From: Suillus spraguei
Taxonomy: Eukaryota > Basidiomycota > Agaricomycetes > Boletales > Suillaceae
NCBI GenBank assembly: GCA_016800925.1
Contig: JABCPU010000178.1
Span: 62,001-126,000, forward strand
Reading direction: 5' to 3'
DNA: 64,000 nt
The notes beneath the pieces were generated by a model, which searched no databases, had not been told where the DNA came from, and saw only the letters and a program-made list of their open reading frames with translations. Both the position numbers and the translations under genes were made by a program. Positions 11,016-21,741 of this stretch are shown here, one piece after another (within the stretch, counting starts at the first letter, position 1; each line of letters opens with the position of its first letter).

Positions 11016-12339
11016 ATGACGCAGCTGAATGAATCCGAGCTCAATAAGCCAGGTGGTATCGAGGGTTACGGCCAAGTAGGGATGCAAGGGATGGAGATGT
11101 TGGATGGTAGAGTTATGAGGCTTTTAAAGAGAGCGTAGAGCGCTCCAATCCTCAACATGCTGATAATCGCAATGATGTCACGCAGGGCATCCATGGTCAT
11201 GTACATCACTTCGCGCCTGGCCACCACCTCTGGTTAAACAAATTCGTACCTCAGCTGCAATCCCTTGCAGCCAAGTATCACGTCGGCAACTACGTCGCAA
11301 TCAGAGGCACCAATGAACGCTTTTTTGAAAGCATGCCGATCTATGCACGTTTGGGCATGCATCTCCTATTTTATGGGAGAGAGCAGGTCAAGCTCTTGGA
11401 GGGTAACAGGCACATCGAGACACTCCTGATGGAGCAGAGCAAGCGTGAGGGGCAGATCTATGACTCGCCCGAGTCTAGAAGTCACATCCCATCATTCATA
11501 AACACCTACAAAATCGACACAAACGAGCTGTTGTATCCGCCCGAAAGCCCAGCATACAAGAATTTCAATGAATTCTTCTACCGGAAACTCAAGCCTGGAG
11601 CTCGCCCTGTGCAGAACCCTGACCATGAATTCTGCAGCGCCGCAGACTGCCGGCTTGTCGTATACCCTGCGGTGCACGATGCGCAGACTTTTTGGATTAA
11701 GGGGGACGAGTTCACAGTTCCTGCCCTCTTAGGACTACATAAATCCGATCCACTGTGCCAGGCACTTGAAGGTGGCTCTCTCGCATCATTCCGCCTTGCA
11801 CCATCAGATTATCACCGCTTTCACTCGCTGCGGATGTCACTGTCATCGGTAAACCAAGGGATATCCCTGGACAGTATTTCACAGGTATGGGGCGCCATCT
11901 GTAGCACTCAGCAAATGCGAATTCACCTTCTGCAGTCAACCCGCAGGCAGTCAACGAGAAAGATCTTGACGTGTTGTCTGCCAACAAGAGATCAGTTCTC
12001 CTTCTAAACCATGACGCGACGAATAAAAAGATCGCATTCGTTGCAATCGGTGCCTTGCTCGTTGGAAGCATCCAGTGGACTGTTTCAGTAAGTCCACGGA
12101 ATATGGTCCTCTAAGCATATCAAGCTAACTTCCATTAGCCGGGTTCTAAGGTTCGGCGCGGAGACGAACTTGGGTTCTTTGCGTACGGAGGCAGCACTGT
12201 CGTTGCTATCCTTGAGCCGGGGATGGTCGAGTGGGATTCCGATCTTGTGGCCAACTCTTCACCCTCGAAACCGGGTCAACTTGGAATCGAGACTTTGATG
12301 AAAGTTGGCTGGTCTATCGGGAAGATGCCAAAGGACTAG
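11016..12339 (+). CDS. psd: Phosphatidylserine decarboxylase-family proenzyme, one frameshift
   Basis: Proposed exons are 11016..11075, 11111..11884, 11936..12087 and 12139..12339; their sum, 1187 nt, is one base short of a multiple of three. PSD makes phosphatidylethanolamine from phosphatidylserine using a pyruvoyl group formed by self-cleavage. Seen are HGHVHHFAPGHHLW, the core FNEFFYRKLKPGARPV, the catalytic-region DYHRFHS, and near the C-terminus FFAYGGSTVV, where GGST is the self-cleavage motif. The frame breaks right after DYHRFHS (near 11826-11829), where the expected Pro-Ala-Asp lies in another frame, as if one C of CC were missing. The first intron (35 nt) is short and uncertain. 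Lacking a C2 domain and mitochondrial leader, it resembles soluble PSD-like enzymes; PsiD-type amino-acid decarboxylases are more distant. Confidence 0.82.
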
Positions 12340-13182
12340 AGGTGAACAGAGACTACCTATGGGAGATCAGTATTTATTAAATGTAAGCGCGTTCTATTTG
12401 CCCAATTATGTATCATCATGGTTTTTGAACTATTCAAATACGCGCATAAGTAAGTCAGTTTGCAAGTTATTCACGCGAGCCCATCTCACCGCGGGCCAAA
12501 CTAAAGAGGAGGGCAAGCTAGAATTGGGGTGGAAATACGCCTTGGATATGTGAGCGGCCCCCCATCTTGGTATCTCCTAAAATGGCCCCCGAATACTGAT
12601 ATGTATGGACAAAGGTGAGTTCCAGTGCCATGGGATGGCGATCGGTTGTATCTCTCAACTAAGTATAAAACCTGATGTTGTTCTGACTGCATCCCATATC
12701 CCCGCCCGTCGCCTGTGGAATTGAAAGCGGTCGACAAATTGTTGCGATGCTAAGAAATATATTACTTTAAATACCATTCTCATTTGTTCAGATTTGAATC
12801 AACCTTCAGGACAGGATAATAGATTGCTGCAATCCCTCACACTCCTCTTCGAGTCCAATATTGCCTACTGCTTCCAATTTTCCCGTGTCTTTGTTATGTA
12901 TATTCAAGCAAGACGACGCATCAGGCAATGCTCGAATTATTTTTTCTGTTGCAATCGTGATTCGTTCATTGTTCAAGTCAAAACAGACTGTTATATCTCC
13001 AAGATACATTGCGGATCCTGTTTTCGGAGGCAAGGTGGACGATGATCTTGTTACAAATTTGTATACAATTCTTGATAGTAGAAGAGTCCCGTTTAACCAG
13101 ACACGGCATAACTCGTAGTTATAAATAACTGAAAAGTTTGACGTGTGCAAAGCCGGGCGGATAAAGTACTTCGATGATCGTA
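12340..13182. other. Intergenic between convergent genes
   Basis: This lies between the decarboxylase (+) and TRP4 (-), which converge here. A 126-codon open frame on the minus strand (12806..13186) overlaps a plus-strand one and has no recognisable motif, so I do not call it. Confidence 0.4.
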
Positions 13183-14346
13183 TCAAGCTCTGTCGTTTTG
13201 GGATCCGCTTGACTCCTTCAGTGCCTCCTTACCTGCAGTCCTAAAGGCTACAAGGGCATCCCATGCACGTCCAGACGTTATGCTATCCATCGCTAGCGCA
13301 ACCCCTTCTTTGAAGTCCGAAGCCAAACCTGCAACAACCAGAAGCGCCGATGCGTTCAGCAATACAAAGTGCAAAACGGGGGTCAGCGACTCCGGTATGT
13401 CATTACCCGAGCTGAGGAGTGCCCTAAATGTCTCTGCATTCTCTGTCGGTGTTCCACCAGCAACGGATGAGAGTGGATGGACACTTAGTCCAAAAAGGTC
13501 CGGGTGCAGTTTGGTTTCCGTAATTTTGCCATCCTCTAATTGCCACGCGTACGTTTCACCGGCACAGCTGATCTCATCAAGCCCTTCGGCTCCGCATACC
13601 ACGAGAGCGCGCTCAACGCCGCTACCGCGGAGGGACTGTGCGAACGTAGGTCCGAGTTCGCGGTCAGCCACGCCCAAAACCATCCCTCGTGGATGTGCGG
13701 GGTTTATGAGGGGTCCAAGGACATTAAAGAGCGTTCTGAAGGGTAACGACTTGCGGTATGGTGCAATCATGGCGAGTGCAGGATGGTAATGAGGCGCGAG
13801 GATGAAGGTGAATGGTATCTTGGATATGGGAAAGGGAGTGCCTGATGACGGGGCAGTGAATGAACAGTCAAGGGATTGCAAGAGATCTGCTGATCCAGAT
13901 GAGGATGTGGAAGCCCTGCTTCCATGCTTGATATTTGACTCATCAGCTAAATTACTGTAGTAGATGCAACATAATCTTACCTTGATCACTCGAGCGCCTG
14001 CGCCTGCAGCAACGACGGCTGCTGTGGTACTAACGTTGAACGTATTGTGACCATCTCCTCCAGTTCCAACGATATCGACAACAAAATCAATGTCTCCATC
14101 TTCAATGGCTGCTTGTAATGCCCGCGCCCTTAGCACTTCAGCAGCTACAGCGAGGGATCCTGGGCGTCTTTCCACTCTTCCTATGTGGAGGGCAGCGAGG
14201 AATGCGCCTATTTGTGCAGGAAGGGTGGCATCTGGAGTAAAAAGATGATAAAGTGCGAGTTTGAGGTCTTCCGGAGTGAAATGCTCGGGAGTCTTGACGA
14301 GCTTCCCTAGCAGGATTTTGAAGGAATCGGGAGTATATTCTGTCAT
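13183..14346 (-). CDS. TRP4: Anthranilate phosphoribosyltransferase
   Basis: Two exons, complement(13183..13926) and complement(13981..14346), give 369 residues, the usual size. The intron 13927..13980 is 54 nt and free of stops, so the unspliced frame stays open; it is recognised by the GTAAGA donor and because removing it joins ARVIK to HGSRASTSSSGSADLLQ. The enzyme transfers anthranilate to PRPP, step two of tryptophan synthesis. GTGGDGHNTFNVSTTAAVVA is the PRPP-binding loop, HGSRA(S/T) the anthranilate/PRPP contact, and FNVLGPLINPAHP the family signature. Start ATG 14346 precedes the conserved N-terminal helix. No defects. Confidence 0.93.
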   Translation of the reverse strand: MTEYTPDSFKILLGKLVKTPEHFTPEDLKLALYHLFTPDATLPAQIGAFLAALHIGRVERRPGSLAVAAEVLRARALQAAIEDGDIDFVVDIVGTGGDGHNTFNVSTTAAVVAAGAGARVIKVRLCCIYYSNLADESNIKHGSRASTSSSGSADLLQSLDCSFTAPSSGTPFPISKIPFTFILAPHYHPALAMIAPYRKSLPFRTLFNVLGPLINPAHPRGMVLGVADRELGPTFAQSLRGSGVERALVVCGAEGLDEISCAGETYAWQLEDGKITETKLHPDLFGLSVHPLSSVAGGTPTENAETFRALLSSGNDIPESLTPVLHFVLLNASALLVVAGLASDFKEGVALAMDSITSGRAWDALVAFRTAGKEALKESSGSQNDRA

Positions 14347-14439
14347 ATGATACGCGAACTGGATTGTTCGAGTAATCTACACACACAAACAGTATTCATT
14401 TGTAACGCCCACTAAGGCCACCTTAAAATCTAAAACACT

Positions 14440-16030
14440 TCATTCTAAAAAGTTAAGATGTATCACAAGTCCATTATGACTTGCTCCAGAAACCATCTTC
14501 ATTGCTGGGTCGAATACAACGATGGGAACCTTCACTTGACCTGCCATAATGTTCATCTGCTCGCATTTCTGCCTGCAAAGGTGCCCTTGTTCATGATACG
14601 GATGGTAGGCCTTTTTGATTTGCATTGCCAAATCGATAATCATCGCTCGCTGAGATAATATTTTCAAGGTTCTGCCTTGTTGTCATCCTCCTGTAAATCA
14701 CTGAATATCAGTCAGTACAGTCGCGTGAATGAGCTTTAAAGCAAGTAAGGTACCCACAAGTAACAGGCTTTCTCCGAGTCGATCATCCATGATTCCAACA
14801 CAATAATGAAGCCTACCTGGCCGATCGATTGTTGAGCAGTAGAGATGATCACGTCCGTCAACAGCGACTCTGTATACGTTGCTCCAAATGCCACTTCAAG
14901 AAGGTCACTTCCTCAGCAAAAATTTCAGCTGCTAAGCCTAAAACTGATGATATCACAACTTACTTTCACCCGTGAAAGTAATTGATAACAGGTAGCCCGT
15001 CATCTGGAGCAAAGCCCTTTAACAATGATAACATCAGCAATACTCACAGATCGCCTAGGTTTTCAACATCCGGGATGACACCCTTCTGGATGCATTCAAC
15101 AATTCATCCTCCACGTACTAGACATCGGCGAGTAAGTAGCGGATGGTTGTCACTCAACAGCCCGCCAGTGCAAATAGCACATTTAGAATACACCAAGTAC
15201 GATAGTTTTTAACCAAAGAGATCGCATATGAATCCGTTTTTCCCGAAAAATAACGTATTTGGAGATCAGCGATGACCTTGCGCAAGGAAATTGGTGCCAG
15301 TTGCTTACCCTCAAATCGATCAAGTCTATCCTTGTCATTCTCGACGTCCCAGTTAATCCCATGGGCAGAACATCGATGCTCGTGAAGCAGACGGCCACCT
15401 CCTTGGAGCTCTGACCGTCCTCACAATCTATTTTTAAGACTTTTTAAGAGGGTGGTGATGAGGTACCCTCTGACAATGAAAACCCCCGATATATATGTTG
15501 TTGCAAAAGGTGCAGGGGAGGCTGATAATTGGAAACAACTTTGATGTATATCATGCTGGTCGTGGCTAAGAAGTAGGACAGTTCTGGGGCGAACATGTTC
15601 TAGATGCCAGCTTCATGTAACTGTAAGGGTTCGCCGAAAAATTTGCTACAAACGGCCTGTAAGGTTCATAGTTTGTGACGGGAACGAATTCTCGGAAGCT
15701 GCGTAGGAAGTCAACAACATCCCTCGAGTCTCGGAGTCGCTCTGCGTGATGGCTTCGCGGAACCAGTATGTAGGTGGTACGAAATTCGAATGTTTACAGA
15801 ACAATAACTTGTACGTACCTGATCACGATCATCAGTATTTGTAGACAAAAGAAACCGGGATGATAATGGCCTGACTTCACAAAACCTATCAACATAACGG
15901 AGCTCTGGTGCAGTGGGCAAATGACCATACGACTTCTCATATGGCTTGAACCGTTGTGTACGAGGGACATATCGAGACGTGATTTCAGGAGGTTCGAGTA
16001 TTGCATTAATGAGATCTGATGAGTCACTAT
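14440..16030 (-). pseudogene. GH3-family (adenylate-forming, JAR1-like) gene relic
   Basis: Colinear pieces of a GH3-like protein lie on the minus strand. An N-terminal part (about 15.55-16.03 kb) has LINAILEPPEITSRYVP, FREFVPVTNYEPYRPFV and, in another frame, NMFAPELSYFLATTS. A middle part (about 15.0-15.4 kb) has HGINWDVENDKDRL and ECIQKGVIPDVENL. A C-terminal part (14.44-14.96 kb) has ESLLTDVIISTAQQSIGQ and GQVKVPIVVFDPAMKMV. GH3 enzymes of plants conjugate amino acids to auxin or jasmonate; fungal homologues exist with unknown substrates. Roughly 150-200 residues of the adenylation domain are missing and frames change between pieces, so I read it as a decayed or internally deleted copy. 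The family call is from memory of conserved motifs and is moderate. Confidence 0.45.
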
Positions 16031-16467
16031 AAGTACCCGTATCTTTGGACGATGATATCGATAGGTCGCCGATGTTTGGATGGCGATGTGTTTAAGCTAG
16101 ATGGGGTGACTCTCGTGCCTCCGCTTGAGACATGGGTTGCCTGAAATCTCAAGCTGTAGTATATAACATCCATCAGCGGTGACATTCTGACACAGTGACA
16201 AGTAGCTGCATGGCCGATAATATTATTCAGAGCTCAAATAAGTCAGGGTCACGTGCGCGTATTGATGGAGCGCGTCGTCGGAGTTGCAACGTTGAACATC
16301 GGATTGGTCCACAACCACACATCGGATTGATCAATGACAATGGCCTGCCACATTTGCGCCACATTAGTTGACCAGATATAGGACGAGCAGGAATCGCTTG
16401 TCCTTTTAGTTTCTCTACCTCACCAATTCTGCTCTGAGCGTACGCCATAATAACATCACCTAGTGTT
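16031..16467. other. Intergenic upstream of FunK1
   Basis: No gene is called. A 96-codon minus-strand frame (16227..16517) overlaps the FunK1 start in antisense; it has protein-like composition but no recognised domain. Confidence 0.4.
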
Positions 16468-19154
16468 ATGTCACCTGCCGGCGAGACTGGCACATCGTCT
16501 ACTCCGCCACGCGCCAACGCATCAGCTCATGGTGCTAGCATAATAGAATCTACCCCAAACAGCCGTGGGGCTAGTGTCGTCAGTGAGAACATTGGCGTTC
16601 TCGGTGCCAAGTGCGCACATTTTTTGCTTTTATTGAGTAGCACCTAACATTCTGTCAAGGGTTAAGAAAGTTCGCCCATGGATCCAACGCGATATTGAAC
16701 AGGTTAAGGCGTGCAAGGCAGATGCCATCCTGCAAGCCCTCCTGCAGCGCGCCTCTTCCACTCCTGAAACTAAACAGCCGGAGCTCCTGCAAAAGTGCCT
16801 CAAGGCAGTTCTGCCAGTTTGCAATGGACAGGTTTCCACCGCGCTCGTAAACTCTTCTGATATCGAGACAGTTTTAAATGAATAGTGAGTACTTATTCTA
16901 AGTTTGCTGATTGGGTACCTTCATACTTATAACGATTACAAGCATTCGTCCAGGAGTGGAAAACAAGTTCTACAGCCCTTTCATAAGAGCCACTAATATC
17001 GCACTCGCTTGTCTTGAAGGGGTCAAGGTTGACGGGATGCGTACTCCTGTCCCCGCCGTGGATATGATCTGTCAGCAGAACGATATGCCCATGCATCAAA
17101 CCCACCAGACTGCGAAATCAACTCGGAAGCCCGACGTTGTCATTCTTCCTTTGAACAGTGCATGCGCTCCCTTCCAGGATGTGAATGGTGGCAAGAAAGG
17201 GAAAGGCAAACAGAAGGACACGGTAAAGGACGACGCGATGGAGGATGAGAAGGACGACGAGGAGCGCAAGAAGAAGCGCAACGCTCACATGGACACGAAT
17301 GCAACGGAAAAGCCCAAAAATATTCCCTGGAAAGATGTTCTGGCTTGCATCGAATTCAAGAGAAAGACGCCAGGGAGAACGAAAGGGATTAACCCACCGC
17401 CCCCCTCGTATACAGTGACGGACTATGTCCCTACCAAGCCAGAATATTTACCGGTGGATCATCTTAAGGCTAAAGACCCGCCCACTTCGCAGACCCCAGC
17501 AAAACAACCTCCATCCGACATGACATGTAAGTGAAGATATTTAGGATTCCGAGATCAAACTAAATTAGCCAAGCCGCAGTTCCATCTTCCGGCCTTACTG
17601 CTTGCCAGCCTTCCGAGGGCGCGTCCAGCTCCAAGCGCAAGGCCACGGACACTTTGGAATCTGCCGCAAAAAAATCGAAGAGGAACCCTGATGACACGGA
17701 CGACGATACGGACGCTGAGTTAGATGTGACCGTCCAGACTGGTCTGTACGCCGCTGAGATGTTTGCGTCTAATCTTGCAGTCAATTATCTACTGAATCTT
17801 ATCATTATCGGCGAGTCCGTTTGTCTGTCGAGATCGGTCGTGCTCTTACCAAAGCTTCTTCAGACGATATAATGTGGATCTGGTATTACGATCGGCAAGG
17901 GATCATTCAATGCTCAGGTATCAACTTCATTCAAGATCTTCCGCGATTCATGGTGCTGTTGTATGCTTTACAACGATTCGAACTTCATGATTGGGGTCAA
18001 AACAAGGACTTCCTCCCTATTCAAGTTGAGGGACAACGCTGCCACGAATTTAAAATCAAGGATAAAGAATTTGGGGAGGTGGATCTTCTGCTCCACACCA
18101 GTCACGACGAAAGAGTCACGCACTACGGCCTACAGGGACGGGCCACAAATGTAGTCCCTGTTACTAGCGAAGCGCTCGCGAAGAAGTACGACGATCTCCC
18201 AGATGGGATGGTGGCCAAGATCTTCTGGGGGGAGGCGAGTCGCATTAGCGAGCCGGACATCTTGGACAAGGTTAAGGAGATTGCGAAGGTGCACGAAACG
18301 GTACAAGGCCATATTCCCCAGTTGCTCTGGCACCACACGTTCACGAATCCCACGTCCACCATCCGAGAAGCGCTCGGTATTCCAGAACCCACCAAGGGCA
18401 GTCGCGTGCTCTACATCCTCGTATTCCCGAAGCTCAAGCCAGTCACGGAGCTTCGAATCAATGAACTTTTCGACGTGTGGTATCAATGTATCCTATGTAC
18501 GTGTTTTCGTCGCATTCACGAGGCTCTTCGTTGACATATCGTGCAGGCCATCTTACTCTGTGGAAGGAAGGGGTCTATCATCGAGATGTCAGCCCAGGAA
18601 ACTTGATGTGGTACTGGAAAGACGGGAAGCGGCAAGGCGTTTTAAACGACTACGATCTATCCTCGTTGGCGGATGATTCAGGTCCCCGGGGCAACGAACG
18701 AACGGGCACGGTGCCGTTCATGGCGCTTGATCTTCTTACTGAAGAAGGTCAGCGAGGTGAGGTAAAACATCTATATCGCCATGATCTGGAGTCATTTGTG
18801 TGGTGTTTCACCTGGATCTCCTTGCGTTATGAGAATGGAGTCCTTCTACCACGGAGATTGCGCCCCTTCGATGATTGGGCAACTTTAGACGCTGTGGCGT
18901 GCGGCAAGGAAAAGTACTTTTTTCAAGGTCATATGAAACTTCCACACATAGACTCATCCCTACGAAAGTTCCTTGTGGGCTGTTTTCTTGTGCTCAAAAG
19001 GGATGCTGATAACCGATACTATCTTCGCTTCGAAGAACCGTCGGACTCAGAAGGTGAACAGCAGTTTAATGCCGAGGAATCGGATCCCGATACTTTTCTA
19101 TCTAAATTTACACGTTCCAAGAGTTGGCTTGCATTCAGCAGACTTTCAAAGTGA
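16468..19154 (+). CDS. FunK1 fungal-specific protein kinase
   Basis: Six exons, 16468..16603, 16641..16884, 16943..17526, 17580..17810, 17864..18487 and 18547..19154, join in frame to 808 residues. The N-terminal half has the FunK1 lead-in (LLQRASSTPETKQPELLQKC, YSPFIRATNIALACLEGVKV, KPDVVILPL), an acidic/basic insert and VTVQTGLYAAEMFASNLAVN. The kinase half holds DDIMWIWYYDRQG, VYHRDVSPGNLMW (catalytic HRD with Asp), LNDYDLSS in the DFG position, and GTVPFMALDLL. FunK1 kinases are expanded in Agaricomycetes and linked to multicellular development; targets are unknown. Intron 17811..17863 uses a GC-AG pair (GCGAGT donor): it alone restores the conserved IID-DIMW junction. Intron 1 (37 nt) is the least certain. 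No frame breaks. Confidence 0.88.
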
Positions 19155-19239
19155 TTTTCTTTACTTGCTGCCCTACATATGGTTTTTGTGTATTGATTAT
19201 TGTCACTTTGACTTGTATATTTACAATGCAAATAGTCGA

Positions 19240-19460
19240 CTATAGGATTGACGGTATATAATCGGTTTGGCCAATCAAGTTCGGCAGTATAGGATCGAGA
19301 GTTTGGCGGTATATAATTGAGTTTGGCCAGTCGAGCTCAGCGCTACAGGATCAAGTTTGGCAGTATACAAATGAGTTTTGCCTCAGCGGTATACGATCGA
19401 GTTTGGCCAGTCGAGCTCGGCACTACAATCGAGTTTGGCGGTACTATAGGATGCAACGGG
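19240..19460 (+). repeat. Degenerate tandem repeat downstream of FunK1
   Basis: Units of about 30-70 nt share cores such as GATCGAGTTTGGCNNTATA and GTTTGGCCAGTCGAGCTC, repeated five or six times with substitutions and partial deletions. No coding frame runs through it. Confidence 0.7.
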
Positions 19461-21741
19461 ATCAAGTTCAGCCGCTTTTGCCCATAGTATCGAATCCGAG
19501 TGTATGATCGAATTCGTCGAGAAACTTGAAGTAACGTTGATAAGGGATTGGAGGCAAAATGGACAATAGTGGGGATTAAAAATTAAAAATATAGTCAGAG
19601 TCGGACTACTATCCAGTTTGGACGTCGGTTCAGGACAAACAACTAACGACTCAAACCATAGTAGTTGACTTTGAGGAAAGGCCAAATGCACAGTAGGCAC
19701 TCACCTCACAACTCGAAACTTGATCCCAAGCCACGTGTGGGCTAAACTGAGGATGGTCCCAAACCTTGAAGCAAACGTATCTGAAAAATGGTAGGTTATG
19801 TGTGGAACCGTGATTGTGTAGTCTGTAGTCCAGACTGTCCAGTGAGATTCAGCGGAAGTTGTCAAAGTGCGCCTCATAATACAAAGTCTTGAACCCTCGT
19901 ACTTACAGAAGAATATGAATATATGATAGCGTAGGTACGGACCACTGTCGCTGCCTGCATTGAGATACTTCATAATAAGCTCGAGGCTGGGTTCAGGCTG
20001 GGTGCTGTTGCCTGTTTTTCACCTGGGTCCAGTATTGTTGACGGAAGACTGTAGATGCCACTATGTTGGAATCTAATATGGGGTGATAATGGTTGATCAA
20101 CAAGAACCTAAACGGAGAAACAGAGCAACACACAGCTCGATGAGAGAGAGAGCTTCAGCGTCTAGCGGGATAGGATAGGTGGCATGTGACAACCGCCTGA
20201 GAGTCAGCAGGGTTCGGCGTTGCGGACTTTCACCTTGCTTATGGCACTTGCCCGAGATCTACGACGCCACTTTAATAAACTGCGCGATACAACATCGTCG
20301 TCCAGCTGTACACATCAATGCTCGTGGTCGAGCTTTGCGGGACTTGCCGAGACTAACGTCAATTTCCCAATGTCCTGTTTTGCTCAGGCTAGTAGTACTG
20401 CAGCATGGAAATCGCCCATATCTTGCTCACCTTCTCCATTTATGCCTCTTGCCACTCAGTGGCATTCACTACATTATTGCACTTCAAAAAGCCGTGATTG
20501 AGCGATTATGAGTCTGCCTCCCTACTACGTTCTCAACTGGAAGTTACCCGCTTCTAGTTCTTCGGTGTGTCAATCAATTTCTTTGTCTTTTCCCTTCAGT
20601 TATTAGCTTTGGCTCCTGTTGAACAAGAACAGGACCACTATCAGAAAAAAAATGACAGTTCGATCTACGCCCTGCCCCTTTGTTGTATTAATCCCTTAGG
20701 AATATCTTATTAGCAATGTGAATATCGCCGTCTAATCTCTCGTGCCCTACTGCCGCATCTATTTAGCGTCTTTTTTTTAGTAATAATCACAGAGCTTCTA
20801 CTGCTACGATCCTGACTTGCTACCCCAAACCATTCTTGCTGTGATACAAGTTGACACTAAAGTTTTGGAACATGTTGTGTATCGCGCAGTTTATGATTTA
20901 AAGTGGGCATTTGCGTTGGACCAAGTACTTCCTGTTATGGATGTGTAACACTCGCTAATGAGCGCGCGCCAGCTTTCCATGCCATAATACATACAATAAT
21001 CTTCCTTCGTTTTCCTCATCTGAGTGATCGTCGATTTCACGTTGGAAATTGCGGCGGGCGTCCATGTGTTCCTCGTCACTGCACTGCTTAGATGTTCCCA
21101 CAGTATGTGAAATCCTATTTTTTGCAGAAAAGTCTGTACTAGTATGCGAGACCTCATCTTTCACGAGATCCCTCCCTTAGTTCTAGGGTTTCTTGTGCTC
21201 GTGAGCCTGGTCACCCGATGTTGGAGAGCATTAGAAGTCTCCTGGATGTTTGCTCTTGAGCCTCTGCACCACAACAGGCAGGCTCTCCGGATGGTATTCG
21301 GATGACTAGGATTAGCCGCCACCGCTGCATCATACTCAATTCACTGAAGCTGCATGCGTCAAAGTTGATGCTTATTGCCCGTTGGGGCAATGCTCTATGT
21401 TAGACAAACATGCGAGTATTCACCGTACGTAAATATCTATGTGTTTCTATGTGTCAGGTGGTATACAATCATTGGTCCAGGCGAAACGCAGGGACAGGTG
21501 AGGCCAGCTAAATGCGACAAGGTTTAAAAGTTCGAAGGGCGTGTTCATTGTTCGTCATCATCTAAAGGTGATTCAATTGATTCAGGATCTTGCCGGTCGC
21601 CGCATTTCGTGAGTTTGCTTCCCTATTATGTTAGTAATGCGCGATGCCTGGTCCATGATGGGGTTCGTGTGAGGTACTTTAAATACCTTGAACGCACTTC
21701 TGACGAGGTCCGTCCTATTCCTTTCAAGTTTCCAATTCCTC
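19461..21741. other. Intergenic, about 2.3 kb
   Basis: Open frames of 60-110 codons occur on both strands but none has domain motifs, plausible splicing or a coding-like partner. A short GAGAGAGAGA run lies near 20148. I see no gene here. Confidence 0.4.

Noticed and set aside
11016..12339. Psilocybin-type decarboxylase (PsiD) reading of the PSD gene
   Set aside because: PsiD belongs to the same superfamily, but this protein keeps canonical PSD segments (FNEFFYRKLKPGARPV, GGST) and has no pathway neighbours.
12806..13186. 126-codon minus-strand frame between PSD and TRP4
   Set aside because: No motif, no start context, and an overlapping plus-strand frame of similar length.
16227..16517. 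96-codon minus-strand frame overlapping the FunK1 start
   Set aside because: It is antisense to a confidently placed FunK1 exon and shows no domain; composition alone is not enough.
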